From: DAIPHL01 sp036771375 | GTDB taxonomy: Bacteria; Synergistota; Synergistia; Synergistales; Synergistaceae | Assembly: GCA_036771375.1 (NCBI GenBank) | Contig: DAIPHL010000005.1 | Location: 1 to 37,369 of the forward strand | DNA: 37,369 bases | Direction of reading: 5' to 3' | Shown: positions 1 through 8,506 of the stretch, in pieces | Position numbering within the stretch: the first letter of the stretch is position 1 | Layout: each line of letters starts with the position of its first letter | Notes under the pieces: model-generated | Databases searched by the model: none | What the model saw: the letters and a program-made list of their open reading frames with translations, nothing else | What the model was told of the DNA's origin: nothing | Program-made: the position numbers and the translations under genes

Positions 1-1
1 G

Positions 2-277
2 GTCGGCGCAAACCTATCCTCCCTCGGCTACGACACGTTTCTCGTGACGGGGATCGAACGCGACGGGACGCTCTCGGGGCCGGACCTCGGGCTCTATCGC
101 TCTCTGCCCCTGCACACCGGCAGAATCATCGCCGCCGGCGGCGTCTCCTCCATAGGCGACATCCAGGCCCTGAAGAAAATCGGCGTCTCGGGCGCCGTGG
201 TGGGCAAGGCGATTTACGAAAAGAATTTCGACCTGAAAGAGGCTTTGGCCGTCGCATCCGGCCGGCCGCAGAGATGA
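2..277 (+). CDS. hisA: HisA, 3' end only (ProFAR isomerase)
   Basis: This is the C-terminal 91 residues of a TIM-barrel sugar isomerase, cut by the window edge. HisA converts ProFAR to PRFAR in histidine synthesis. The visible part has the RDGTLSGPDLGLY segment, which carries the second catalytic Asp and phosphate-binding loop, then IIAAGGVSSIGDI and GAVVGKAIYEKNFDLKEAL at the end. This pattern fits HisA rather than HisF, which reads DRDGTKDGYD at the same place. The stop codon is 28 bases before hisIE, so the two genes are probably co-transcribed. hisF is not between them and would have to lie upstream or elsewhere. Confidence 0.88.
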   Translation, partial: VGANLSSLGYDTFLVTGIERDGTLSGPDLGLYRSLPLHTGRIIAAGGVSSIGDIQALKKIGVSGAVVGKAIYEKNFDLKEALAVASGRPQR

Positions 278-305
278 CGTCTTCAGCAGAAAGGTTGAGT
301 CGGGA

Positions 306-950
306 TTGAAAAAGACCCTGTCACAAAACGAGTTGGAAGAAATCAAATTCGACAAAGACGGTCTGGTCCCCGTGGTCGTTCAGGACTCCAAAACGGGCGA
401 GGTCCTGATGACGGCCTGGGCCAACAAAGAAGCTCTCGAGCTCACCGCCGAACGCGGCGAACTCGTCCTCTGGAGCCGTTCGCGCAGACAACTCTGGCAC
501 AAGGGACTCTCGAGCGGGAACAGGATGAAGGTGATGGCGATCAGGGCGGATTGCGACAAAGACACGCTGCTCGCCATCGTCGAACCGTTCGGGCCGGCCT
601 GCCACACCGGAGAGAGGACGTGTTTTTTCAGGACCCTGCACGAACGCGATGAGCCGTACGAGATGGGAACGTTTCCGGAAAGACTTTACCGGTACCTCGA
701 GGAACGCGTGTCCGCGCCCCTCGAGGAGAGCTACACCGCACGCCTCGTCGCAAAAGGTCCGGCGCGCGTCGCCCAGAAGGTCGGCGAAGAAGGGGTGGAG
801 ACCGCCCTTGCCCTCGCAATCGGGGACCGGGACAACTTCCGCTACGAAGCGGCGGACCTTTTGTATCACCTGCTGGTCGCCTGTATCGCGGCGAAAGTCC
901 CGTTCGACGAGGTGATCCGGGAGCTTCAGTCCCGACACGAACCGAAGTAG
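306..950 (+). CDS. hisIE: HisIE, bifunctional PR-AMP cyclohydrolase / PR-ATP pyrophosphatase
   Basis: This is a fused 214-residue enzyme for steps 2 and 3 of histidine synthesis. Residues 1-110 are the HisI domain, with LWSRSRRQLWHKG, the metal-binding RADCDKDTLL Cys/Asp cluster and PACHTGERTCFF. Residues about 118-214 are the HisE all-alpha domain, with ARVAQKVGEEGVETALA and an EAADLLYHLLVA helix that holds the acidic Mg-binding residues. The length is normal for HisIE fusions. The start is a TTG, chosen because AGAAAGG lies about 11 bases upstream and the reading begins directly at the conserved domain. Genes upstream (hisA) and the same strand support a his operon. Confidence 0.95.
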   Translation: MKKTLSQNELEEIKFDKDGLVPVVVQDSKTGEVLMTAWANKEALELTAERGELVLWSRSRRQLWHKGLSSGNRMKVMAIRADCDKDTLLAIVEPFGPACHTGERTCFFRTLHERDEPYEMGTFPERLYRYLEERVSAPLEESYTARLVAKGPARVAQKVGEEGVETALALAIGDRDNFRYEAADLLYHLLVACIAAKVPFDEVIRELQSRHEPK

Positions 951-1105
951 TCGAAGAAGAAGACGGCAAGACCGAAAAAGAGACGACAAAGGAAGGTTCG
1001 CCGCGCCTGAATCCGGGCTTCTCCTCGCCTTTGTGTGGAGTTGCAGAGTCGTCGTTTTTGATGTACCCTCTTCCGTGGGCGACAAGATCGAGGAGTGAGC
1101 CATCC

Positions 1106-1771
1106 TTGCAAAGACAGATAAAGGACCGTTTCAAAGGAGTGTTTTGGGTTTTTTTTGTCTCCTTTGCCGCATTTGCGGCGTTTCCCACCCCGTCTTCGGG
1201 AGCGACCGCGGAGACGTTTTACGAAAACGCCCTGCGACGAAATGGAATCAACGCGTTCGCGGCGACCTGCCAGAGTGCGCACGAGACCGGTTTCTGGACC
1301 TCCTCGCTCTGGCGGAACGCGAACAACGGCGCAGGGATCAAGGCCGACAAAAACTGGATCCGTGCGGGACGTCCCACCGTCCGCAAAAAATCCCAGGAGG
1401 TCGTCGGAGGGAAATGGACGACCCGGGAGTCTCTCTTTCGGGTCTACTCCTCCCTGGACGATTTTTTGGACGACTACAACAGAAAAATATGCAGGGACTA
1501 CCCCCTCGCCTCGAAAAACCGCGATACGACCTGGGGATATTTCTCGGCTCTCCAAAAGGGGAGACATGGAGCCTGGGCGACCTCGCACACATACTTCGAA
1601 CGAATGGCGGACAAGGCGATACGCCTCGCCCCCCAGCTGTTGGGGTTCGACTGGCGTATGCAGCTTCTGTATGATTACAAGAAAGCGAAAGCGCGAGGGC
1701 TTCTGTCGAAAAAAGAGATCGCGATCATTCGAAAGAAACTCGCGGCGGACGAAAAAGACTCCACCCGCTGA
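1106..1771 (+). CDS. Secreted glucosaminidase-domain peptidoglycan hydrolase (FlgJ/LytG type)
   Basis: A 221-residue exported protein. I chose the TTG start because GAGGAG sits 10-16 bases upstream and the N-terminus then reads as a signal peptide: basic LQRQIKDRFKG, a hydrophobic run through VFWVFFVSFAAFAAF, and a likely cleavage near SSGATA. An ATG at 1031 would add 25 residues without a ribosome-binding site. The mature part matches the GH73-like glucosaminidase domain: SAHETGFWTSSLW contains the probable catalytic Glu, followed by NNGAGIKADKNW, FRVYSSLDDFLDDY and a Y-to-W-rich core. Such enzymes cleave the glycan strand between GlcNAc and MurNAc. The exact substrate cannot be told from sequence. 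It stands alone between hisIE and the ZIP transporter. Confidence 0.82.
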   Translation: MQRQIKDRFKGVFWVFFVSFAAFAAFPTPSSGATAETFYENALRRNGINAFAATCQSAHETGFWTSSLWRNANNGAGIKADKNWIRAGRPTVRKKSQEVVGGKWTTRESLFRVYSSLDDFLDDYNRKICRDYPLASKNRDTTWGYFSALQKGRHGAWATSHTYFERMADKAIRLAPQLLGFDWRMQLLYDYKKAKARGLLSKKEIAIIRKKLAADEKDSTR

Positions 1772-1807
1772 ACGGAGCGAAAAAATTACGAAGAAGGGTT
1801 TTCCCAT

Positions 1808-2629
1808 ATGCATACCCAGACCGTCCTGTTCGCCTTTTTGCTGACGCTCATGGCCGGGCTTTCCACCGGCATCGGTTCGGCGATGGCCTTTTTCACGAAG
1901 CGAACGAACACCCGCTTCCTGTCGATCGCCCTCGGTTTTTCCGCGGGCGTCATGATCTACGTCTCGTTCACCGAGATCATGGGGAAGGCGACGGAAGCGC
2001 TCGTCTCGCACTGGGGAAAGACGACCGGCACATGGACATCCGTCGGCGCCTTCTTCGGAGGGATGGCGCTGATCGCCATCATCGACAAGCTCATCCCCTC
2101 CGACGAAAACCCCCATGAAGCGCACCGTGTAGAGGAAATCGGCAACCGGGAGCCCCTCGGACGGGATACGGACATGAACCAGCTTCATCGCACCGGCCTC
2201 TTCACGGCGCTCGCCATCGCCATCCACAACTTCCCCGAGGGAATCGCCACATTCACCGCCGCGCTGGCGGAGCCAAGCCTCGGCGTCGCGATCGCCATCG
2301 CGATCGCCATCCACAACATCCCCGAGGGAATCGCCGTCTCCGTACCGATCTTCTACGCCACCGGAGACCGCAAGAAAGCCTTCCTGTACTCGTTCACCTC
2401 CGGGATCTCCGAACCGGTCGGCGCATTGGTCGGCTATCTCGTCCTGGCTCCCATCATGTCCCCCGCCGTCTTCGGAATTCTGTTCGCCGGCGTCGCGGGG
2501 ATCATGGTCTTCATCTCCCTCGACGAACTGCTGCCCGCCGCAGAGCAGTACGGAGAACACCACCTCTGCATCTACGGACTGATCTCCGGGATGATCGTGA
2601 TGGCGCTCTCCCTCCTGCTCTTCCTGTAA
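1808..2629 (+). CDS. zupT: ZIP-family divalent metal transporter ZupT
   Basis: A 273-residue integral membrane protein with about eight hydrophobic segments, the normal ZupT size. It carries two signature metal-site motifs, AIHNFPEGIATF (about residues 138-149) and IHNIPEGIAVS (about 164-174), in which the His, Asn and Glu residues line the transport path. The segment between membrane helices 3 and 4 (about residues 97-127) is hydrophilic with several His and Asp/Glu residues, as in other ZIP proteins. ZupT imports Zn2+ and often Fe2+, Mn2+ or Co2+ into the cytoplasm without ATP. An AAGAAGGG sequence precedes the ATG. It ends 54 bases before the convergent transketolase gene, with a shared terminator between them. 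Confidence 0.93.
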   Translation: MHTQTVLFAFLLTLMAGLSTGIGSAMAFFTKRTNTRFLSIALGFSAGVMIYVSFTEIMGKATEALVSHWGKTTGTWTSVGAFFGGMALIAIIDKLIPSDENPHEAHRVEEIGNREPLGRDTDMNQLHRTGLFTALAIAIHNFPEGIATFTAALAEPSLGVAIAIAIAIHNIPEGIAVSVPIFYATGDRKKAFLYSFTSGISEPVGALVGYLVLAPIMSPAVFGILFAGVAGIMVFISLDELLPAAEQYGEHHLCIYGLISGMIVMALSLLLFL

Positions 2630-2634
2630 AACTC

Positions 2635-2670
2635 AACAAAAAAGCCCACACCGCCTCTTGCGGTGCAGGC
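2635..2670 (-). terminator. Intrinsic terminator of the ptsHI-tal-tkt operon
   Basis: On the minus strand a CACCGC/GCGGTG stem (2649-2665, 5-base loop) is extended by GCC/GGC after a small internal loop and is followed by six T residues (2643-2638). It sits just past the transketolase C-subunit stop. The + strand zupT stop is 6 bases away, so the element could serve both convergent units, although the T-run favours the minus direction. Confidence 0.7.
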
Positions 2671-2682
2671 GAGCTTTCCGCC

Positions 2683-3630
2683 TCAGCGGGAAGAGAGAAA
2701 GTCGTACACCCGCGCCTCGATCCCCTCGGCGCAGAGCCCGAACTCCTTCAACAACGCCACCGCCGGACCGGAGCGGCCGAACACGTCGTCCACGCCAATC
2801 CGCAGAACCGGGACGGGGCACCTCGCTGCAAGCAGACCGCAGACCGCCTCGCCAAGCCCGCCGACGACGCTGTGCTCCTCCACCGTGACGACCCGGCCGG
2901 TCTCGCGCGCGGCCTCCGTGATCAGCTCCTCGTCAAGCGGCTTGATCGTCGCCATGTTGATCATCCGGGCCGAAACACCCCTCCGAGCCAGCGCTTCGGA
3001 TGCCTTCATCGCTTCGTACACCATGATGCCCGTCGCGACGATCGCGACGTCCGAGCCGTCGCACAACACCTCGCCCCGCCCGATCGAAAAGGCGGCGTCC
3101 GCCTCGTCGTGAAAAACGGGCGTCGCGAGACGACAAAAGCGGAGATAGACAGGCCCCACATGTTCGTAGGCAGCTCTCACCGCCGAGCGCGCTTCGACAT
3201 CGTCCGACGGACAGATCACCGTCATGCCCGGGATGACCCGCATGAGCGCGAAGTCCTCGCAACATTGATGGGAAGCGCCATCCTCCCCCACGCTGATGCC
3301 CCCGTGCGTCGCACCGATCTTGACGTTCAGCCGCGGATAGCCGACGGCGTTTCGTACCTGCTCGTAGGCACGCCCCGCCGCGAACATCGCGAACGTCGAG
3401 GCGAACGGGACCAGGCCCATGGCCGCAAGGCCCGCGGCGACGCCCATCATGTTGCACTCCGCGATCCCGGCGTTGAAATGCCGCTCGGGACAGACCTTCC
3501 GAAAGAGGCTCGTCTTCGTCGCACCGGAGAGGTCGGCATCCAGAACGACAAGGTCCCGATGCTCCACCCCCAGAGCGGCAAGAGCCCTCCCGTAGCTTTC
3601 GCGGGTCGCGATCTTTTCAGGCCCTCCCAT
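2683..3630 (-). CDS. Transketolase, C-terminal subunit
   Basis: A 315-residue half-transketolase containing the pyrimidine-binding and C-terminal domains. In the non-oxidative pentose phosphate pathway transketolase moves two-carbon ketol units between sugar phosphates using thiamine diphosphate. Visible landmarks are TRESYGRALAALG at the start of the Pyr domain, FNAGIAECNMMGVAAGLA with the catalytic Glu that protonates the cofactor, STFAMFAAGRAYEQVRN, and GATHGGISVGEDGASHQ, a substrate-binding segment. The start at 3630 has AAGGGGGG about 10 bases upstream and overlaps the end of the N-terminal subunit gene by 14 bases, which implies coupled translation of a 1:1 complex. In-frame codons further upstream lie inside the neighbouring gene and were not used. 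Confidence 0.93.
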   Translation of the reverse strand: MGGPEKIATRESYGRALAALGVEHRDLVVLDADLSGATKTSLFRKVCPERHFNAGIAECNMMGVAAGLAAMGLVPFASTFAMFAAGRAYEQVRNAVGYPRLNVKIGATHGGISVGEDGASHQCCEDFALMRVIPGMTVICPSDDVEARSAVRAAYEHVGPVYLRFCRLATPVFHDEADAAFSIGRGEVLCDGSDVAIVATGIMVYEAMKASEALARRGVSARMINMATIKPLDEELITEAARETGRVVTVEEHSVVGGLGEAVCGLLAARCPVPVLRIGVDDVFGRSGPAVALLKEFGLCAEGIEARVYDFLSSR

Positions 3631-4483
3631 CGTCCGTACACCCCCCTTCCGCAGGCGCATCTCCCAGCTCGCGCAGCGCCGCGCGGCACTCCTCGTCGTT
3701 CGGCGCCTTGCCGTGCCAGCCGGCCTCGTTTTCCATGAAGGAGACACCCTTGCCCTTGACCGTACGGGCCAGGATACAACTCGGTCTCCCCGAGACCGAA
3801 CGGGCGCGCTGCAGAGCGTCGTCGAGCGAATCGAAATCGTTTCCGTCGACCTCGAAGACCTCGAAACCGAAGGCCTTCATCTTTTCGCCGATCGGCTCCG
3901 GGTTCATGACATCCGAGGTGGCTCCGTCGATCTGGAGCCCGTTCACATCGACCAGGACGCAGAGATTGTCGAGCCTGTGGTGCGCGGCGAACATGAACGC
4001 CTCCCAACACTCTCCCTCTTGAATCTCCCCGTCTCCGAGCAACGTATAGACCCGGTTCGTCATCCCCTTCACCTTCGCGCCGAGCGCCATTCCACAGGCG
4101 GCCGACACCCCCTGGCCGAGGCTTCCCGTGCTCATATCGACCCCCGGCGTGAGGCGCATGCTGGGATGTCCCTGCAGACGGCTGTCGATTCGGCGCAGCG
4201 TCACAAGCTCCTCGACCGGGAAGAAGCCCCGATGGGCGAGAGCCGCGTACAACCCCGGTGCCGTGTGTCCCTTCGACAGGACAAAGCGATCCCGGTCGTC
4301 CTTCTCCGGGTTGCCGGGGTCGATCTTCATCTCCCTGAAATAGAGAATCGTGAAGATCTCGGCCGCTCCGAGCGAACCACCCGGATGCCCCGATTTCGCC
4401 GCATGGGTCGCCTGTATGACGCTCCGCCGGATCTTGCGGGCCGTCTGTTCCAGTTCGTTTCTTTCCCTCTCCGACAATCTCAT
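3617..4483 (-). CDS. Transketolase, N-terminal subunit
   Basis: A 288-residue thiamine-diphosphate-binding half of transketolase. It shows SGHPGGSLGAAEI, HTAPGLYAALAHRG, a GSLGQGVSAACGMALGAK segment and the diphosphate/Mg motif GDGEIQEGECWEA, followed by VDVNGLQIDG, in the usual order. It works only with the C-terminal subunit encoded immediately downstream. The ATG at 4483 overlaps the transaldolase stop in an ATGA, so translation is coupled to that gene. An open frame continues about 42 codons upstream, but that stretch is antisense-like Arg-rich sequence inside the transaldolase gene and is not part of the protein. Confidence 0.94.
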   Translation of the reverse strand: MRLSERERNELEQTARKIRRSVIQATHAAKSGHPGGSLGAAEIFTILYFREMKIDPGNPEKDDRDRFVLSKGHTAPGLYAALAHRGFFPVEELVTLRRIDSRLQGHPSMRLTPGVDMSTGSLGQGVSAACGMALGAKVKGMTNRVYTLLGDGEIQEGECWEAFMFAAHHRLDNLCVLVDVNGLQIDGATSDVMNPEPIGEKMKAFGFEVFEVDGNDFDSLDDALQRARSVSGRPSCILARTVKGKGVSFMENEAGWHGKAPNDEECRAALRELGDAPAEGGCTDDGRA

Positions 4484-5133
4484 TCGCCAAACACCTTTCC
4501 GTAATCCTCCCGAAACTTCACGATACCGGCGTCCGTGAGCGGATGCCGCGTCATCGCCATCAGCACACCGTACGGGACGGTGGCGATGTCGCTTCCGGCG
4601 AGCGCGCACTCCGTCACGTGCATCGGATTTCTGATGCTCGCGGAGATGATCTCCGTCCCGATACCGTGGATCGAGAAGATCTCCGCGACGACCTTCACCA
4701 GCTCGATGCCCGGCGACGAAATGTCATCCAACCTCCCCAGAAACGGCGAAACGTATGCGGCACCCGCACAAGCGGCCAACAGAGCCTGATTCGCCGTGAA
4801 AATCAGAGTCACGTTGCACTCGACGCCTTCCGACGAGAGCACCTTGACGGCCTTCAACCCCTCCGGCGTCATCGGAATTTTGACGACCATGTTCGGGTGA
4901 ATCCGGGCGATCTCACGCCCCTCGGCGATCATGCCGGCGGCGTCCGTCGTCGTCGCCTTGACCTCTCCGGAGATCGGACCGTCGACGATCGCAGCGATCT
5001 CCGAGACGACCCTGGCAAAATCCCGCCCCTCCCGCGCGATCAGGGAGGGATTCGTGGTCACCCCGCAGATCACGCCCATTTCAGAGGCGCTTCGAACCTC
5101 TTCCACATTGGCGGTATCGATGAACAGCTTCAT
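4480..5133 (-). CDS. tal: Short transaldolase (fructose-6-phosphate aldolase-like, TalC/FSA family)
   Basis: A 217-residue class I aldolase of the short transaldolase family. It moves a dihydroxyacetone unit between sugar phosphates through a Schiff-base lysine. The N-terminus MKLFIDTANVEEV and CGVTTNPSLIAREGRDF are diagnostic. MVVKIPMTPEGLKAVK holds the catalytic Lys (about residue 85), and NVTLIFTANQALLAACAGAAYVSPF gives the rest of the barrel; only short pieces of it are decisive. It forms a complete transaldolase-transketolase unit with the two downstream genes. Whether it is a true transaldolase or an FSA cannot be told by eye; the neighbours favour transaldolase. Confidence 0.93.
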   Translation of the reverse strand: MKLFIDTANVEEVRSASEMGVICGVTTNPSLIAREGRDFARVVSEIAAIVDGPISGEVKATTTDAAGMIAEGREIARIHPNMVVKIPMTPEGLKAVKVLSSEGVECNVTLIFTANQALLAACAGAAYVSPFLGRLDDISSPGIELVKVVAEIFSIHGIGTEIISASIRNPMHVTECALAGSDIATVPYGVLMAMTRHPLTDAGIVKFREDYGKVFGE

Positions 5134-5189
5134 TTACAATCTCCCCCTCGTTCGCATCGGTCGAAACCGGACGGTTCAACGCGGACACC

Positions 5190-6926
5190 TCATCCAGAAG
5201 ACGAGGTGCCACCTCTTTCAAGCGACCGCTTCACCTCTTCGGAGGTCGAAAGACGGAGAATCTCCTCCGCCAGGCGCTTCGCGGATTCGCGCGTATACCG
5301 GGAGACGATCTCCCTCGTCCGGGGGATCTGAGCGGGGTTCATGGAAAACTCGTCGAGCCCCAGCCCCAGGAAAAACGGAACGAGAAGCGGGTCACCCGCC
5401 GCCTCGCCGCACATGGCACAGGGGATCCCTCCCCCGTGCGCTCCCCGGATGCTCCGTTCGATCAACCGCAGCACGGCGGGGTGATACTGCGAATAAAGCG
5501 CCGCGACCTTCTCGTTGCCCCTGTCGACCGCGAGTGTATACTGTATCAGGTCGTTCGTGCCGATGCTGAAAAAATCGCACTCCTTCGCGAGCTCCGCAGA
5601 CATCACGGCCGCCGCGGGAATCTCGATCATGATGCCCAGAGGGACGCCCTCTTTGAAATTCCTCCCCTCTCTTCTCAACTCCTCCTCGGCATCGCGGACC
5701 GCTCTCTTTGCCGCACGCAGCTCCTCGAGGGACGAGATGAAGGGGAACATGATCCTCAGATTTCCGTGAAGCCCCGCCCGGAGAAGAGCCTTCAACTGTG
5801 CAAGGAAAAGGGCGCTTCGGGAGAGACAGATGCGTATCGCCCTGTAGCCGAGAAACGGGTTTTCCTCCCTTTCGAGGGCGAGCGCGGGAAGTTCCTTGTC
5901 GCCTCCGACATCCATCGTGCGGACGACGACCGGCTTGCCGTCCATGATCTCGAGCGCCTCCCTGTACGCCCGGAACTGGGTCTCCTCGTCGGGAAGACCG
6001 CCCGTGTCCATGTATAGAAATTCGCTTCGGAAGAGCCCGACGCCGTCGGCGCCCCGTTCCATCGCCCTCTGCGCCTCGCCCGGCGTCCCGATGTTCGCGC
6101 AGATCTCCACCTCGTGTCCATCGGCCGTGAGGCTCCTGCGATCGACAAAGGCGTCGAGCCGCGTCCTCTCCTCGAGAAAATCCCGCCGCTTCCGCTCGAA
6201 CGTGGAGCGAAGCGTGGCATCCGGATTGACGTACGCCGTCCCCGAAGAACCGTCCATGACGATCTCGTCCCCCTCCTCGACCAGCGACAAGACATCCTTT
6301 GCCTGGACGATCGCCGGAATTTCGAAGGTGCGGGCGAGGATGGAGGCGTGGGCGTTCTGCCCCCCGGTGCAGGTGATGATTCCGGCGACATTCGAAAGAT
6401 CCATCCGCGCCGTGTCCGACGTGGTCAGATCCTCCGCCACCAGGATCGTAGCGGAGGGAAGAGAAGCGAGGTCTCTTCTTTGAATCCCCAGCAGCTCCAT
6501 GATGATCCGCTTCTGGATGTCGCGAATGTCCGAAGCCCGCTCCCGCATATATTCGTCATCCATGGCCTCGAACACCGCCGCGGTTTCGTCCATGCCGCCT
6601 TGAACGGCCCAAGCCGCATTCCGGGACGAGGAGCGAATCAGCTCGCGGGATGCGTCGGTCAACGCCGGATCCTCGATCAACATCGCGATCGCATCCAAAA
6701 TATCCGCCTTCGTCCCGTCGCCGGCTTCACGCGCGCGGCGGACCATCGACCGGGTCTCTTCTGCGATCTTCTTCACGGCCCCGTCGAGCCGCCGGAGCTC
6801 CTCCTCCACGGACTGCGCGGGCGCCTCCGGTATCTTTGGTTTCGCGTCTTTATACACAAGCGCTCTTCCCAGGCCGATCCCGGGCGAGACACCCAACGCT
6901 TCGATCTTTCCGCTTCCTTCCTGCAT
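5190..6926 (-). CDS. ptsI: PTS enzyme I (phosphoenolpyruvate-protein phosphotransferase)
   Basis: A 578-residue cytoplasmic kinase that takes phosphate from PEP and passes it to HPr. Domain order is normal: N-terminal EI-N with LGVSPGIGLGRAL, the phospho-His loop GGQNAHASILARTFEIPAIV, then the PEP-utilising barrel with FRSEFLYMD, MDVGGDKELPAL, NPFLGYRAIR, MIEIPAAA and the Cys-containing IPCAMCGEAAGDP near the end. The residue before the active His is Ala rather than the common Ser/Thr. The start at 6926 lies 2 bases after the HPr stop; an in-frame upstream extension into ptsH is spurious. No EII sugar permease gene is visible in this window. Confidence 0.96.
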   Translation of the reverse strand: MQEGSGKIEALGVSPGIGLGRALVYKDAKPKIPEAPAQSVEEELRRLDGAVKKIAEETRSMVRRAREAGDGTKADILDAIAMLIEDPALTDASRELIRSSSRNAAWAVQGGMDETAAVFEAMDDEYMRERASDIRDIQKRIIMELLGIQRRDLASLPSATILVAEDLTTSDTARMDLSNVAGIITCTGGQNAHASILARTFEIPAIVQAKDVLSLVEEGDEIVMDGSSGTAYVNPDATLRSTFERKRRDFLEERTRLDAFVDRRSLTADGHEVEICANIGTPGEAQRAMERGADGVGLFRSEFLYMDTGGLPDEETQFRAYREALEIMDGKPVVVRTMDVGGDKELPALALEREENPFLGYRAIRICLSRSALFLAQLKALLRAGLHGNLRIMFPFISSLEELRAAKRAVRDAEEELRREGRNFKEGVPLGIMIEIPAAAVMSAELAKECDFFSIGTNDLIQYTLAVDRGNEKVAALYSQYHPAVLRLIERSIRGAHGGGIPCAMCGEAAGDPLLVPFFLGLGLDEFSMNPAQIPRTREIVSRYTRESAKRLAEEILRLSTSEEVKRSLERGGTSSSG

Positions 6927-6928
6927 CG

Positions 6929-7195
6929 TCACTCCTCCGCGAGGCCGGTCTTCAGAAACTCCACCAGCTCGCGCAACGCCCTCTCTTCGTCCTCTCCGTC
7001 GCAGATGAGCTCGATCTCGTCCTTGTACTTGACACCGGCGGACATCACGCCGAAGATGGATTTGCCGTTTACCTCCTTGTCTCCCTTGCGGATCTTCACC
7101 TCGCACGGATACCCCGAGCACGCCGTGACGAACAACCCAGCAGGACGGGCGTGCAGCCCCATCTTGTTGCAAATCGTTACTTTTTCCTTTACCAT
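6929..7195 (-). CDS. ptsH: HPr, PTS phosphocarrier protein
   Basis: An 88-residue phosphocarrier, normal HPr length. The active histidine is His15 in GLHARPAG. Ser46 in NGKSIFGVMSAGV is the site that HPr kinase/phosphorylase modifies in many bacteria, so both energy-coupling and regulatory roles are possible. A strong AAAGGAGA precedes the ATG by about 9 bases. It is the first gene of the operon continuing through ptsI, transaldolase and transketolase. That layout ties phosphoryl-transfer signalling to pentose phosphate metabolism. Confidence 0.96.
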   Translation of the reverse strand: MVKEKVTICNKMGLHARPAGLFVTACSGYPCEVKIRKGDKEVNGKSIFGVMSAGVKYKDEIELICDGEDEERALRELVEFLKTGLAEE

Positions 7196-7306
7196 CGCGA
7201 AATCTCTCCTTTGCGCACGAAATCGTCCCGGCGCGGCGCGCCGAGACCCGGATCGTCATCAGAGATAAGGGATCGGGAAGAGGTTTTCCCGTCGTCCACC
7301 TTTTCC

Positions 7307-7315
7307 ATTATAGCA
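7307..7315 (-). promoter_or_regulatory. Extended -10 promoter for ptsHI operon
   Basis: On the minus strand TGCTATAAT gives a perfect TATAAT (7312-7307) with the extended TGn, about 110 bases upstream of the HPr start. No good -35 is present at 16-18 bases, which is acceptable for extended -10 promoters. Confidence 0.55.
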
Positions 7316-7394
7316 AAGAACCCTCCGCCGGGACGTTTTGCAACGGGGAAAGAGAGCGACAAGACCGGCGAGACGATCGACGACCGAACGCGAC

Positions 7395-7443
7395 AAGCCG
7401 GGGCGGGAGTCTTGTCGTCCGACTCCCGCCCCGGCTTCTTTTT
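7395..7443. terminator. Strong 16-bp hairpin between the Gfo/Idh gene and ptsH
   Basis: Positions 7395-7410 and 7422-7437 are a perfect 16-bp inverted repeat with an 11-base loop, very G+C-rich at the centre. It begins 44 bases past the stop of the minus-strand oxidoreductase gene, so it probably ends that long operon. The only T-run (7439-7443) lies on the + strand side, so on the minus strand the stem is followed by GTCGCG rather than by T residues. It may therefore act as a hairpin roadblock or mRNA 3' end protector rather than as a textbook terminator. Confidence 0.65.
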
Positions 7444-7480
7444 GGGAAACACAAATTCGGCGATGTCAAAAGGCGCGAGG

Positions 7481-8467
7481 CTACAGAGCGATCCGCTCGC
7501 TTTCCCCGGAAACACGCTCACCGTGAATCTGGCGCAGCATCGCGACACAGACCTCGAGCGCCCTCTTTCCGTCGCGCAACCCGACGAGCGGCTCGCGCCC
7601 TTCCCTGATGCAGTTGACGAAATCCTGCAGCTCCAGCTTCAACGGCTCGCGCTTGGGGAAGACCGGATGTTCCACCACCTCGACGAGCCCCCTTCCCTGC
7701 TTCTGCACACAGTGGTGCAGGGTGACGTCCTGCGTCTCGTAGTTCACGATCAGATATCGTTCCGGCTCCGTGATCTCGAGGGTACGCATCCTCTTCTCCG
7801 AGACCCGGCTGACCAGGATGTGCGCGATCGTCCCGTTCGCAAAGCGAAGCTGGGCGGACGCGATGTCCTCGTTGTCGGTACGAACACACCGTCCCATCGT
7901 CGAGATATCGACGATCTCCGAATTGACGATCGAGAGGATGATATCCACATCGTGGATCATCAGATCGAGGACGACTCCCACGTCACTGATGCGGGGAGAA
8001 AAGGGCCCCATCCGGCGGGACTGAATGTAGATCGGGTCGTTGACCATGTTTCTCACGTATTGCACCGCGGCGTTGAAACGTTCGATGTGTCCGACCTGGA
8101 GGATCAGGTTGCGGTCGCTCGCGATGCGCAACAGCTCGCCGGCCTCCTCCGTGCTCGCCGTGACGGGCTTTTCGATCAACAGGTGTACCCCACGCTCCAT
8201 CGCCTTCTTCGAGACCTCGAAGTGCTTGCTCGTGGGGACCACGACGCTGAGGGCGTCGGGCCTCGCCTCCTCCAGGAAACAATCGAGGTCGACGTACGCC
8301 GGAACGCCAAGGTTGTCTGCGACAGATTGCACCCGGGCTTCGTCTACATCGACCAGTCCGACGAGATCCGCTCCCAAAATTTCAGTGTATACCCGCGCGT
8401 GATGGACGCCAAGATGTCCGACACCCACCACTCCAACACGCACGCCGTTCATGAAATCACTTCCCAT
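7481..8467 (-). CDS. Gfo/Idh/MocA family NAD(P)-dependent oxidoreductase
   Basis: A 328-residue sugar-type dehydrogenase. Residues about 6-20 form the nucleotide-binding GVVGVGHLGVHHARV, HLLIEKPVTAS is the family EKP motif, and GHIERFNAAVQ and DLMIHDVDIILSIV carry the probable catalytic His residues. The GHIERFNAAV and MIHDVDI wording is typical of the subgroup that includes UDP-GlcNAc 3-dehydrogenase (GnnA) used for lipid A amino-sugar synthesis, but no lpx gene is nearby, so the substrate remains open. I chose the ATG at 8467, which has GAGG about 9 bases upstream; ATGs at 8485 and 8452 are alternatives. It is the last gene of the tig-to-Gfo operon. Confidence 0.85.
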   Translation of the reverse strand: MGSDFMNGVRVGVVGVGHLGVHHARVYTEILGADLVGLVDVDEARVQSVADNLGVPAYVDLDCFLEEARPDALSVVVPTSKHFEVSKKAMERGVHLLIEKPVTASTEEAGELLRIASDRNLILQVGHIERFNAAVQYVRNMVNDPIYIQSRRMGPFSPRISDVGVVLDLMIHDVDIILSIVNSEIVDISTMGRCVRTDNEDIASAQLRFANGTIAHILVSRVSEKRMRTLEITEPERYLIVNYETQDVTLHHCVQKQGRGLVEVVEHPVFPKREPLKLELQDFVNCIREGREPLVGLRDGKRALEVCVAMLRQIHGERVSGESERIAL

Positions 8468-8506
8468 CCGGTCTTTCCTCTTCATTCAGACCAACTATCA
8501 TTATTC

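Noticed and set aside
926..2563. 545-codon open frame on the - strand
   Set aside because: Antisense to the glucosaminidase and zupT genes, whose motifs and ribosome-binding sites are clear.
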